NCBI GenBank assembly: GCA_022813625.1
Contig: JAKLMB010000052.1
Coordinates: forward strand, 46,163 to 110,162
Length of the DNA: 64,000 nucleotides
DNA from: Aaosphaeria pasadenensis
Taxonomy: Eukaryota; Ascomycota; Dothideomycetes; Pleosporales
Direction: 5' to 3'
The position numbers were made by a program, and so were the translations under genes. Positions 22,601 to 33,296 of this stretch are shown here, in pieces; position 1 is the first letter of the stretch; every line of letters begins with the position of its first letter. A model generated the notes under the pieces. That model did not search any database, was not told where the DNA came from, and saw only the letters and a program-made list of their open reading frames with translations.

Positions 22601-23720
22601 ATCAAGATGGCGAGCACTGATTCCTTTGTGCAACTTACAGCATTGCCCGCCATTCTCGACACCAGCATAGAGATATTCCTGAGCCGCACAAGCTGACGTG
22701 CACAAAGCCACGGTGAGAGACTCTGCACCTCCGGTAGTGGTCACCCCTGCGCTCAAGGTGCGTGCATTTGCACTATCACTGGATCATCTTTAGTGAGTGT
22801 CCGCGGCAATGTTGAACAAGGGACGCTGCTTCATGTGGCTTATGTCGGTATATGATATGCTCAAAAAGAAATACCCACCCATGCATGGCATTTCAGAAGT
22901 GCAGATAGGAAAAGGAACGAGCAGTGAGGTACGTGAATCCAGCGGTACACTACTGAATGAGCATGGCAAGCATGCAAAACGGGATACTCTACGCCCGAAA
23001 ACTTGGGCAAAGGATTGAATGCAACTTACGTATAGCAACCGAGTGATCGGTACCCGTTAGCACCTGGATTCACGAAGGGACCAGCAGGGCCTGCTGGTAT
23101 CGTGGTGTTGAAAACGGTTAGTCTGTTCGGCCCACCACATGGCTCTGCTGCGTTGCCTGGTGTCACAGTCAACATACATACTGCAAGTAATTGAACGAGG
23201 TGGAGAGGAAATCCTTACCATTGCATGCCATGTTGCAGTCTGCATCTTCGGCGATTACTGCGGTACTGCTCAAGGATTTACCGCAGTCTACGATCATCTT
23301 CAGTTAGCAGTTCTCGAATAGATGGGACACAAACATACAGCATTCCCCTGCGTATTCCGTCCCAGCATAGTAATTTCCGCTATCTGCACAGGAGGATACA
23401 CAGGCAGCATTGGTCATGGAATCACTGCTGAAGGCCCAAACCGTCAAGCTACGCTGACCTACGGAGTCTCTATCAATCGACGTTAGCTCGAGGTGTGGTC
23501 GACTTCCAATGCCAAGTTGGGTAAACTTACGTGACGCATCCTGTATAACTCCAATTGGCACGGGGCGAGGTAGGTGGTCCAAGTTGAGCAGAACTCAATG
23601 TTGCCTTTTAATTTGTGATTAGCATCGAATTCCGCGGTGTGGATGCAAGCTCATGGCTACACATACTAGCAGGAATGGCAAGGCAGCTGCTGTCCTCAAC
23701 CAAGGAAATGTAAACGCCAT
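19665..23720 (-). CDS. Secreted glyoxal oxidase (AA5-type copper radical oxidase) with five WSC domains
   Basis: Eleven exons (23720-23667, 23604-23531, 23469-23339, 23287-23219, 23156-23030, 22778-22639, 22576-22518, 22463-22140, 22092-21462, 21410-20389, 20336-19665) encode 1100 residues in one unbroken frame. A signal peptide (MAFTFPWLRTAAALPFLL, cleavage likely after SSA) is followed by five WSC domains, each with CxxxC-spaced Cys, ECYCG-like and CGGPNRL-like motifs; these bind cell-wall glycans. A Ser/Thr linker lies between WSC 3 and 4. The oxidase domain and C-terminal DUF1929 domain follow. All copper-radical residues are present: Cys662 (DIFCSAS) and Tyr721 (GRWYPTS) for the thioether pair, Tyr941-His942 (RLYHSE), and His1022 (STHGNSMGQR). 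Known enzymes oxidise aldehydes such as glyoxal and release H2O2. The spacing matches glyoxal rather than galactose oxidases. Confidence 0.92.
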
Positions 23721-24788
23721 TTCTCCTGGTCTCGCTCATGAATTAGGGTAGTCAAGATGAATCTGAACGAAGGTATAAGGTGGGCTGCTAATGTCTGTAA
23801 CGACTGGGATAGAAAGCAAAGACGCAAAACTCCGCAATTGCGTGTTTAAGGAGAAAGATAAAAAATAGTTGTAGGTTGTGTTGCAAAGATTAAAGAGCGT
23901 CTGGCTGGTGAGTCGACTGCACTTGGCCGGTCAGGAGGCACTGCGCTACGAAGCCACTCGTCGGTATCTTACCCATCGTGGTGTATCTGATTCTGACTAT
24001 GGCCAGCCTCTCAGGCCAGATTGGAACCACTAAACCCATTGCTGTGGTTGAAAAGGCTGAACGAGAGTTTTATTGAATACAGGCATCAGCGCGTGGCTAG
24101 TTGTGTTAATTGTTCAGATACGAGAGTAACTCCGCTGCAGAGCGGATGCGATCCCCTACGGCTCCCATGTCACAGGCAAGGATAAGGTCGTTGAACCGAG
24201 AGCAGGTCGAAGTGATGGGGGCCCCTTTGAGAAAATGAACCCGGACGGTCTAGATAATTGGCGAGGCGAAGCAAACGGTATACGAGCAATGAAGGATTGC
24301 AGGTAATATGTAGGATCGACCAGGGTGGAATAAGCTGTTATCGTCGATATTGGCTCGCATCTGGGCGGCACTACTAGCGAGACAAGCATTAATGCATGGC
24401 ATGCACGACCCACTGTTTCCTGTTGGGCAAAGCTCCAGAACAGAACGTATCATAGGATTCGAAGCCGACACGATAGATACTGTACAGTGTTTTCCGTGCA
24501 TTTGTAGCCGAATTCAGCTCCTAAGAATTGCAGTGATACGAAGAGCCAACGGGAGCCTCAAAACGGGCATAATTCGGGAATGTGATTACCCAACAGTTAC
24601 TTGATTTCCGTCCTACCTTCGGACTTCGAGTAAAGTGTTACTTTGGAACAGGGCTCTTCAGGCAAATTCAAGTACTTGAATGCTAGCAACGCGAGGAAAT
24701 CTTCTTACTTGATATTAATGTACTTGAGAACTCCGTTAAAACTATGTACAGTCTGTTCGTGAATCATCATCTATGCATTCGAATCCAA
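23721..24788. other. Intergenic; promoter side of the glyoxal oxidase gene
   Basis: No gene is supported. Minus-strand frames at 24156-24501 have no family resemblance. The 3' flank of the GH16 gene begins at the right edge. Confidence 0.5.
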
Positions 24789-26490
24789 TCAGCATGCACC
24801 CTGGCGCCACATCTTGACGCTCTTCACTGTGAGGCCCCGCGTATCTCCCTCGCCCCAGGTAGGGTACCAGGCGCCCTGTCCGTCCCAGAACTCTTTCATA
24901 GCCGTTGGGGACTGATCACCCCAAGGCTTGTTGCCAACGCCGTCAGGGAAGAAGCCATTAGTGCTGCCTACTGCGACATTGAGGATAAGGTAGAAGTCCT
25001 GATCGAAAGGTGTGTTTGGCTTGCCGGTCTGGGACCATGGATCGTACAACGCAGAATGATTGACAAGCGCTTTACCGAACTCGCCGCGGTCCCACATGTT
25101 GCGGTATTTGGAGTTGAATCGAATGAAAAAGACTTGCTATACCTTGTGTCAGCAGAGTAACTTTGGGGGGTCATTAGAACGCTATTAGGAAAAATAACAT
25201 ACAAGTAGTCTGCTATCAATATAGGTGTAAAGATAGTTTTCGCTCCACTGTGAATCTGAGTAAGTAACGGTACAACATAACGTGAATTTCTGGAACATAC
25301 CTCGAGACCAAATGTGTGATAAGCCTCTGAATAGTCTGTTCTTCGAACTGGAAAAGTGTAAATAGCTGGCAAATACGAATTCCATCTTGCAACTTACTTC
25401 GGTGCTGTCCCGAGGTCTTCCAGAACGCATCGGCTTCGGAAAGCGGCCCCCAGTGCAGGGCACTGATCAATGAATCTCTCCCTCCACTGGTGTAATCATC
25501 ACCATTATTGCCTCTGCTCTCTGCAATATCAATTTCTATACAGACGTTAGCGAGTAAAGATCATGTAGGCTAACTATGAGCTTACCTCCGCTCTTCGGCC
25601 AGATTCCGTATTTGTCCTCTGCAGGCATCATCCAAATGGCAGGCCAGAGCCAATCTCCACGCGGCATCTTTGCGACTACTTCAACCTTTCCATATGTAAT
25701 TTGCTTCTTTCCCTTGGTGGACAGACGTGCACTGCGAACAGGGTTGACTATCGTCCCAGCAGTTTTGTTACTCCTAATGGAGCAATTGTCAATCCCCGTA
25801 GTGGTGCATTCACCAGAAGTGGTCAGATTGAGCACGAAGTTGTCGATCAGTTGCTCCTTCGTGATATCGGTGGTTTCGATGGTCAAGGTCGGTACGATAT
25901 GAAGACCTTCCGCATCCGTGTAGGCATTCTTGGGATCCTCTGTAGTCCATTCAAAACTTCCACTTCCAAATCCACCTCTCTGTATTTCGTAGCTCCAGGT
26001 ATTCTTATCAATGGAAGCAAAATTATCTTCTAATATTAAACAATATTCGTGGTTTGTCACAGAGGCGTATGCGAAGTAGCAGATTACTGCACCAATCACG
26101 ACGCCGATGCCCACCGATCCGTAAAAGATCGCTCTCTCCCATTTCAGTTTCGGGTGCTTGCTATCTGCCCATGGCTTTTCGTCGTACCTTTGCTGAAGTC
26201 AGTCAACCAGTACAAAGAAAAAAGTGAAACATTGTGACCATACTCTCCAGCTACTAGTCGAGCACTTTTGAATTTCCTTCGTCGCGCCGGGTATACTCCT
26301 AAATAATGTGTTAGGCAAGATGTCTCCATTATCTATTATAGAACGTACCATTTGCTCCCGAAGAAGGGAAGTACGATGATTGTCGACCGCTCGACGTGTG
26401 CCCGTCAACCGATGGTGCTCGACTCAATAAATTCGGAGTTGTGAAGGGATTCGTTGTTCCTGGAGTGTGCACTGAGGCAGCACGAGACAT
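24789..26490 (-). CDS. Membrane-anchored GH16 beta-glucanase-like protein
   Basis: Seven exons (26490-26349, 26298-26244, 26187-25586, 25535-25398, 25347-25301, 25247-25203, 25136-24789) encode 458 residues. There is no signal peptide. A Ser/Thr-rich cytosolic tail (residues 1-65) precedes one transmembrane helix at about 86-106, as in type II Golgi or plasma-membrane proteins. The catalytic domain follows: DNFASIDKNTWSYEIQRGG, a typical GH16 entry; GKVEVVAKMPRGDWLWPAIW; and the nucleophile/acid motif EIDIAE (Glu267, Asp269, Glu272). ALHWGP and FDQDFYLILNVAVGS close the fold. GH16 enzymes act on beta-1,3 or mixed glucans in the cell wall. The topology recalls Kre6/Skn1-type proteins, but the motif here is EIDIAE and the substrate is not certain. 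Confidence 0.88.
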
Positions 26491-28095
26491 GGTGATGGCG
26501 CGACAATAGAATTCACCACTGTCGATTATCGTGAAATATTCTTGAATTGAAGTGATGAACTACATTAAGAATATAGTCTGGAAAGTGAAACTCAATTGGC
26601 AGATCGACGCTAAGCACCTTGCATGGGAAGCAATACGAGTACATCTTGAGGGAACCAGGAGTGTTGAGATAAGAGACGGCGCGGCCGTTCAACGCCTGGA
26701 ACGCCTCCGCCGAGTTGTGGTAGCATGACTGCATAAATGGCATATGAAAACGTCAATACGTAGCAGCCACGCGGTAAGAACGTTAACAACACAAGTTAAC
26801 GAGGTCATACACCCAATTGAGGTCATTCTTGCTCTGTGCCAATAAAGCAGAGAATGATGACAGGGGACGCTGCACGCCCGCAGAGTGAACCGCTGCCACA
26901 GGGGGTCGTGCATGGATAGCGCACATCAGGATCAGCCAAAACATGCGGGCCGTTAAGAACAGGAAGCCGACAAGGCGAGTGGACAAGAGGCTATCTAGTG
27001 CCTGGACTCTTGTTCCTCGCCTTACTATGATTCAAGCCTGGACGTTGGGCCAGCCGATCGATGTGAGCGTACCAAGCCCCAGTTTTTAAGAATGGAAACG
27101 TCTCGGATTGGGATAGCATTGCATTACAGAGTGACATTGAGCTGCTGGAGACAAGCAGGACTCAGTCCACCAAAGAGATAATAGATAAAGATACGAATTT
27201 GGCTGTGGATGTGGATGTGGATGGGGACGTGAGGTTGGTAGTGGCGGGCGGGACGGGAGCGTTTCCATCTCAACACGAGTGAAGTTGGAGGGATTCCAAG
27301 AAAGGTGGCATATGATTGGTCCCTCGGCATGCCAGTGCTGTTATGTAATGATATGCACGGATCCAACCCTATGCGCATTCAGAGTTGCGTTGCCTCCTGT
27401 GTTCCCCGTTAAACTTCCATTAAGGATTACCCAGGCTCTCTTTCATAACTAGTCGCTCGAACAATGGCATCCTCGAATTGGGACTTTTCCACGAGGGACC
27501 ATCTGTTTACGCCATAAGATCCTGTGGAAACATTGCTGGCATCGTGTATCGGCGATCGTCGCCTAAGAATTCATTACACCTTGTTTATCGACCATGGGCG
27601 TCCTTAGGCTATATCCAATCATCTTGCCCTCATGCAAAGGAGCCTAAAGACTATCTACCTATGCTACAGCGTAATGTTGCCAGTGATACAGCCAATGTCC
27701 GTATTTGGATTCGACGGTGCTGCCGATACATTTGGAGGCGTTTATTGTTGGCAAATGTCGCACATGCATGGCATTATCGAAACTTCGACCTCCTGTACCA
27801 GCAATATGGTTAACCCCAGTACGAGTGCACCTGCGGCCACGGCCATGCCTCCGTTTAGTTGTTCTCTCTGCACAGGCATTATGGGCCTGTCGACATTCGC
27901 TTCTTTTCTCCCATGCTCACCCGTAAACAGCTCGATTGTCAAACTGTGCTCGTGTCGTAGGCGATGGTGAATCTCTCAGTCTTGTTACCATACGTTCAGA
28001 ACCGTTTTGTTTCATTAGTTCATACAGCTCTTAGTATGGTTATTCCGTATTTCGAAAAGCTTGGATTCAGTGTCTTGATGGCTAATGAATTTATC
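26491..28095. other. Intergenic
   Basis: No gene seen in about 1.6 kb. A hydrophobic minus-strand stretch at about 27770-27940 (GGMAVAAGALVLGLTILLV) could be a membrane segment belonging to the candidate at 28096-28750, but no splice path connects them convincingly. Confidence 0.4.
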
Positions 28096-28750
28096 TCAGT
28101 ATGTAGCTTTGGGGCGGGAAGCACCCCGACCATTGTCCAGGCAGAAGTCGGCCCGTCCGCGTTTGCCAACAGCTTTATGTACCGGTAAAGGATGCAAGTC
28201 CAGATTAAGCACATGGAACCGCCAGTGTACGATTGCAGCTGCTCCGCTCGGTTCTTGGGCCGTCTTTTGGGCGAACCAAGTCCGTGCTGTCCCATCTCTG
28301 TGCAACATCTCGCAATCATCTGGACCAAAGGACGAAGTAGGCGATTGTGTGCTATACGTGGTCCATCCAGTATAACACTTTCGTAACGTGGGGGCACAAT
28401 TGATGGTACTCCACTCCCATAATACATACGCCAATGTTGGTGGCACATTGTCCAAGGCACACCCAAGTGAATGTAATGTCTGATCACGATCCTTGGCTGT
28501 GTTGATATCTCTTTCCAAATGACTCTCGCTACCATTAGCTGCATAACATCGCATTTCTAGAACTCCTTTGTTCGCAATTGAGACCGTAAATAAGCGGACT
28601 GCTGATCGAATCGAGACATGCAGTCCTCTATACGGAGCCGCCAGTTTCCTCCTATCGGATTCCATATGCGATTCGACGAGACTCGACCACAAAATCCCAA
28701 TAAAACAGAGCGTTAAGACTAGCAGCCTCAGCCCGAGTCAGGCAATCAGC
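28096..28750 (-). CDS. Candidate secreted or membrane protein of unknown function
   Basis: The minus strand is open from about 28750 to 28096 with good amino-acid composition. It begins with a signal-like segment (LRLLVLTLCFIGILWSSLV) but no ATG precedes it before an upstream TGA, so the true start is unresolved. The following region contains Cys at irregular spacing (EMRCYAANGS, HSLGCALDNV, STINCAPTLRKCY, DDCEMLH). A further exon with a transmembrane helix may lie near 27770-27940. No family is recognised. It could also be a decayed gene. Confidence 0.3.
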
Positions 28751-29040
28751 TCTGATGCAGTTTCAATCCACATGCTTATCGGATTGAGATAGATGCATTT
28801 GGCCCATCAGAACCTTGTTCGATTGGTGTTGTCAGCTTAACCCAAATACAGCAGCCCTGAACGGCACGAATGATCTGACGGCATATGCTGCAGGCCAGGG
28901 TCTTTATATCCGGAAAGCATTCGCTCCAAACTTTTGAGCCAACAACGCGAGCCGGCATATCTCTTGCATTTGCTTCTCTATTCTTCCAACAATTACATTC
29001 CCATAGGAGAGTATTTGTTTGAAGTCCTCTGGAGGTCACA
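28751..29040. promoter_or_regulatory. Likely promoter region of the glycosyltransferase gene
   Basis: A 290-bp interval between the divergent candidate at 28096-28750 and the ATG at 29041. No clear element is seen. Confidence 0.3.
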
Positions 29041-32000
29041 ATGGCGACCTCGAGTGATGCAAATTCCTCGCGAGGTGCTTCGCGAGGAGAAAATGGAGCT
29101 GCCATCAATGCTCCGCTTTCGCATCTCAACAAGCGGGAAAGCAGTGCTGTCTCTAGCATTGTGTCAAACCGAACGAATAATGATCGGCACGATATTGTAT
29201 GCGACGCTTCAGAAAGTTTGTTTGAATCATAAGCTTACCTCTCAGTAGATGGTACGGTTTCTGCACAAAAGGTGTTCGCAAGCAAAATGGCTAGAGCTTT
29301 CCGAAGACGAGTATGGGGCCATTGATGGCAGTGAAGCAAATCTTGGTGTAATGTTACGGCGGACGGACGGCATATACACAGCTGAACCTCTTTTCTTGAA
29401 CCGAGTAAGTATTGACAATCATTTCAAAGCGACTTACCTCGGACATCCAGTACTTGCATCGGATTGACCATGTTTCTCGTTTAAGTCCATGTGTTCATTT
29501 TGCACATTCAACAATGCTGACCTTCATTCCCATGACAGGACCTCGTCGCCGCGATCGAAAGACTTGGAGCAGCCGTTGCTTTTACCATGTCTTCGGACAT
29601 AACACATGCGCTTCTCCAACAGCTCACACCTCTTCAAAGGGAGCTCTCACTGGACCCACGCGGGTTCGTGCTACCGATCGTCGGCTCAGTGAGAGACATC
29701 GCCGCGCCGAAGTCATCAGTGACGCGGGACTCATACGTGTGTCTGTGTAGAGAAGAGAGACTCGTGTTAGTCTGGGGAGACACCGTACCGAGCATACTTG
29801 CGCATGGAACAGACATCGAGACTAAGCTACTTGGACTTGTCTGGGGGTCTCACATTCCTTCGCACCAGTCTATCTCTCCAATCCCGCCGGCTACACAGTA
29901 TAACTCCCAGCAGACAAGTGCACATGGACGGACAAGATCTTCCATGTTCCCCATCTCGAGTCCTCTCGATTCTGAAATGAGCGAGAAGCTTGGTGTCATT
30001 GATCGTGCGATAGAGGTCGAAGAGATGGGCGACAAGGCATACGACCCTGAGAAAGAAGCGGACCTCCCTGAGCGGAAGTTCTTATTGGTACATGCCGTGA
30101 CCATTGGAATCGCGATGGTAAACATGTGTGTCGCCATCTGTGTTTATAACATACTGACCTGATCTAGGTCCTTGTCATCGTAGTCGAAATGGCCTGTTTG
30201 GCAAAGGTTTGTGGTTTCCAACCACTTTGGGTCCTTCAGCTGACGCAACATAGCTCATAACCGAGTATCGTCTAGATGGAAAGATGATTCGTTTTGCCTT
30301 GGTAAGTTTGATCCCTTCGGTTGTGAACGCGTAGCGAGAGCCAGTAGGTCCGGGGGGGGGCTATTTATCTTGCCATCATCGCATCTAACAACAATTTACA
30401 AATTATACTTGCTTTTGAATTCCTACTGATGATGTTGATTTTAGGTCGCGACTATTCCACTTTTCGCTTCTTTTTCCCTAGTAAGTCTGCCAATCATCGT
30501 TTATTTGTCGTCGATCGTGACTGTTCTGGATCGTGGTGGCTGGCTGAAAACGCCACCATGTTCAGAGAGCATCCAGTGATTGCATTTCCCCAATACGTTA
30601 TTGGAAACGAAGCTAATATTATAAAATTGTAGTTTTACTTTATTGTTATAGGTTTGCTCAAGGATTCTGAAACCTACAATGCGGTTATACTGATAGGAGA
30701 TAGGTGGTTCTCTTGGACAGCTTTTCGGTCCACTTTCTGCATTACACGACAATAGCATTTATTATTCAGGCAAGTCATACTGTGATTGACACTGTGATTG
30801 AATGTTAATGGAAAACAGGCAAAGCCCCGAAACGAGGCCGCCACTCCAAATATGAGTTGCCGCACGTCACCATCCAGATGCCCGTTTACAAAGAAGGGTT
30901 GAAGGGTGTTGTCATTCCAACAGTTACCTCCCTTCTTGCGGCCGTTAAGTACTATGAAGAACAAGGCGGTACGGCGAGCATTTTCGTCAACGAAGATGGT
31001 ATGCAATGTGTTTCGCCAGAGATGCAGGAAGCGCGAAAGGCCTTCTACGAGCTGAACAATATTGGTTGGGTCGCACGACCGAAACACAATGAACCGAAGA
31101 AGAAGTCTTCTGGGGGGCTGTTCTCCCGGAAGAAGGCCGCGGATAGCGAGGCCGCAGAAGTGGAAGACACCAACTACTTCACTCGTCGCGGACACTTCAA
31201 GAAGGCTTCTAACATGAACTACTGCCTTAACTTCAGCCTCAGGGTAGAGGACGAGCTGTTGAGGTTGATCAGCGAAGAGTGCGCCCGAAGAGGATGCACT
31301 CAAGATGATCTCACAATAGAAGACGAGGATGCTCTGTATCAGCAAGCTCGCGGAAATGAGCTCGAGAAGGATGAAGGTCGCACATGGGCAGCAGGAAACA
31401 TCCGCGTGGGTGAAATCATTCTAATCGTTGATTCTGACACCCGTGTTCCTGAGGATTGCTTGCTTTTTGGTGCACTCGAGATGCATGAAAGCCCAGAGGT
31501 CGCTCTTTTGCAGCACGCGTCTGGAATTATGCAGGTATGTTCCGCTCCATTCTAATGTCGAACGCCGCTAAGTGAATCTGCACAGGTGGTCAACAACACC
31601 TTCGAGAACGGTATCACGTACTTCACCGATCTGGTGTACACATCTATCCAATACGCTGTCGGTAACGGCGATTGTGCCCCCTTCGTCGGCCACAACACAT
31701 TCATCAGATGGAAAGCGATTCAGAGCATTGCATTTGAAGAGGACGGACAAACCAAGTTCTGGTCTGAGGATCACGTGTCTGAGGACTTCGACGTTAGTCT
31801 TCGTCTGCAGATTAATAAGTTCGTTGTTCGATTGGCAACATACCACAATGGAGGGTTCAAAGAAGGTGTGTCATTGACTGTCTATGACGAGCTAGCTCGT
31901 TGGGAGAAGTACGCATACGGCTGCAATGAACTCGTGTTCCACCCGCTGGTTAAGTGGCCTAGGAAAGGGCCCATAACGCCTTTGTGAGTTGATCGATGTT

Positions 32001-32773
32001 CCTCTTCGTTTTGAGCCCCCTAACCTCTCGAAATTAGATTCCGAAAGTTTCTCCTGAGCCCAATTAAGGTAACATCCAAGATGACCATCCTTGCGTACAT
32101 CGGCACCTACTATGCCATCGCTTCAGCAATTCCCCTCACGCTTGCCAACTACATTCTTGTAGGCTGGTTCAACGACGACGTCGATCAATTCTACATCACG
32201 AGCTGGAAGATCTTTGTTGGCATGGCCGTGGTCTTCAACGTACTAAGCCCCCTCGCATACGCCATGTTGCGACATCGACTGGGCCAAAAGACCTTCTTTT
32301 GGTCATTGGTTGAAACAATCAAATGGATGCCTTTCTTCTTGCTCTTCTTTGGTGGAATCTCCTTCCATCTCCTCAAGGCCATCTTCTGCCACTTCTTCAG
32401 CGTGAACATCTCGTGGACGGCCACGGCGAAGGAACTGACAGAGTCGGGCTTCAGGGTTGGTCTGGATCGAATTGTTAAGGACTTCAAGTATATGTACTTA
32501 TTCCTTGTGCCTATCATTGGGGGCATGATCTACTGCGCTCTCTTCGCGCCTAGAGGGTGGTTGATCAGCGATTTTGCGGCTATAGTGCCGTTGGCTAATC
32601 AGGTTGGATGCCACGCGTTGCTGCCTGTAAGTGAACTTGAATTCTCCAGTCTTTGGACATCACGCTGACCAAATACAGTTTGCGCTCGGTCTCTTTTGAG
32701 TGATATCACTTTCCTCATCCTCCGACGATGTCTCTCAAGTCTCACGGCTGTCTTTACCAGTCAACCTCAATAG
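29041..32773 (+). CDS. Multi-spanning family 2 glycosyltransferase with an apparent 3' frameshift
   Basis: The clear exons are 29041-29196, 29249-29404, 29539-30117, 30168-30206, 30254-30301, 30445-30480, about 30706-30769, 30819-31534, 31586-31983, 32038-32626 and 32679 onward; a 21-base exon at 29451-29471 is likely. An N-terminal domain (MSSDITHALLQQLTPLQ) precedes two membrane helices. The GT2 core then shows HVTIQMPVYKEG, the DxD motif in LIVDSDTRVPED, the SEDFD acid motif and ARWEKYAYG in the QxxRW position. At least four C-terminal helices follow. This is the layout of processive polysaccharide synthases acting at the plasma membrane; the polymer is unknown. The intron 30770-30818 has a GC donor. 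In frame, TGA at 32697-32699 ends the protein, but the homologous-looking continuation SDITFLILRRCLSSLTA runs in the next frame to a TAG at 32771-32773. The junction between exons near 30480 and 30706 does not keep frame. Confidence 0.8.
30770..30818 (+). other. GC-AG intron in the glycosyltransferase gene
   Basis: The donor reads CAG followed by GCAAGT and the acceptor is AACAG; the intron is 49 bp. The junction restores YYSGKAPKRG in frame, and no GT donor nearby does so. Confidence 0.75.
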
Positions 32774-33296
32774 CCCCTTGTTCATTCGCCAACAACACCG
32801 AAATAGTTGTATTCTAGCACTCCTTACCAGCATAGCCGACGGACAGGACTTTTGGAAATCATTATTTGATAGATCATGATTGCATTTCCCTATAATTTGA
32901 TCTCTCAATGTCGATATATTTTGTAAAGCTGCACATATGGGTAGGTACACAAGGGCAGAGCAGAGTAAGATGTAGTTGGGAGATATTGGGACGATCTAAA
33001 GAACGGGTTTAATTACACCGGTATAAGTATTTTACTTGCCGGTATGCCGATATGATTATTTTCACGAAGTAGTACTTTAATTTCATGATATTATCTTTAT
33101 GTTTCTTAGGTTGTGATACTCAAGTAAAAATAGGTAAGATCTTCTACCTACGAAACGGGGGTATAGAGCGATTCACTTGAAGCTCCATGGCTTCTGTCCT
33201 TGCTTCCTTTTTCAAAGCACGAGCAGATAATTCAAGGCGATTACCGAAGGAAACGTCAGCGAATCTCGACGATTGACTTTCTTAACTTCTCCTCCC
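32774..33296. other. Intergenic between converging genes
   Basis: AT-rich in 33000-33140. No gene seen; serves as 3' flank of both neighbours. Confidence 0.5.

Noticed and set aside
19665..32773. Secondary-metabolite gene cluster
   Set aside because: No synthase, cyclase, P450 or transporter typical of such clusters; the genes are wall-related.
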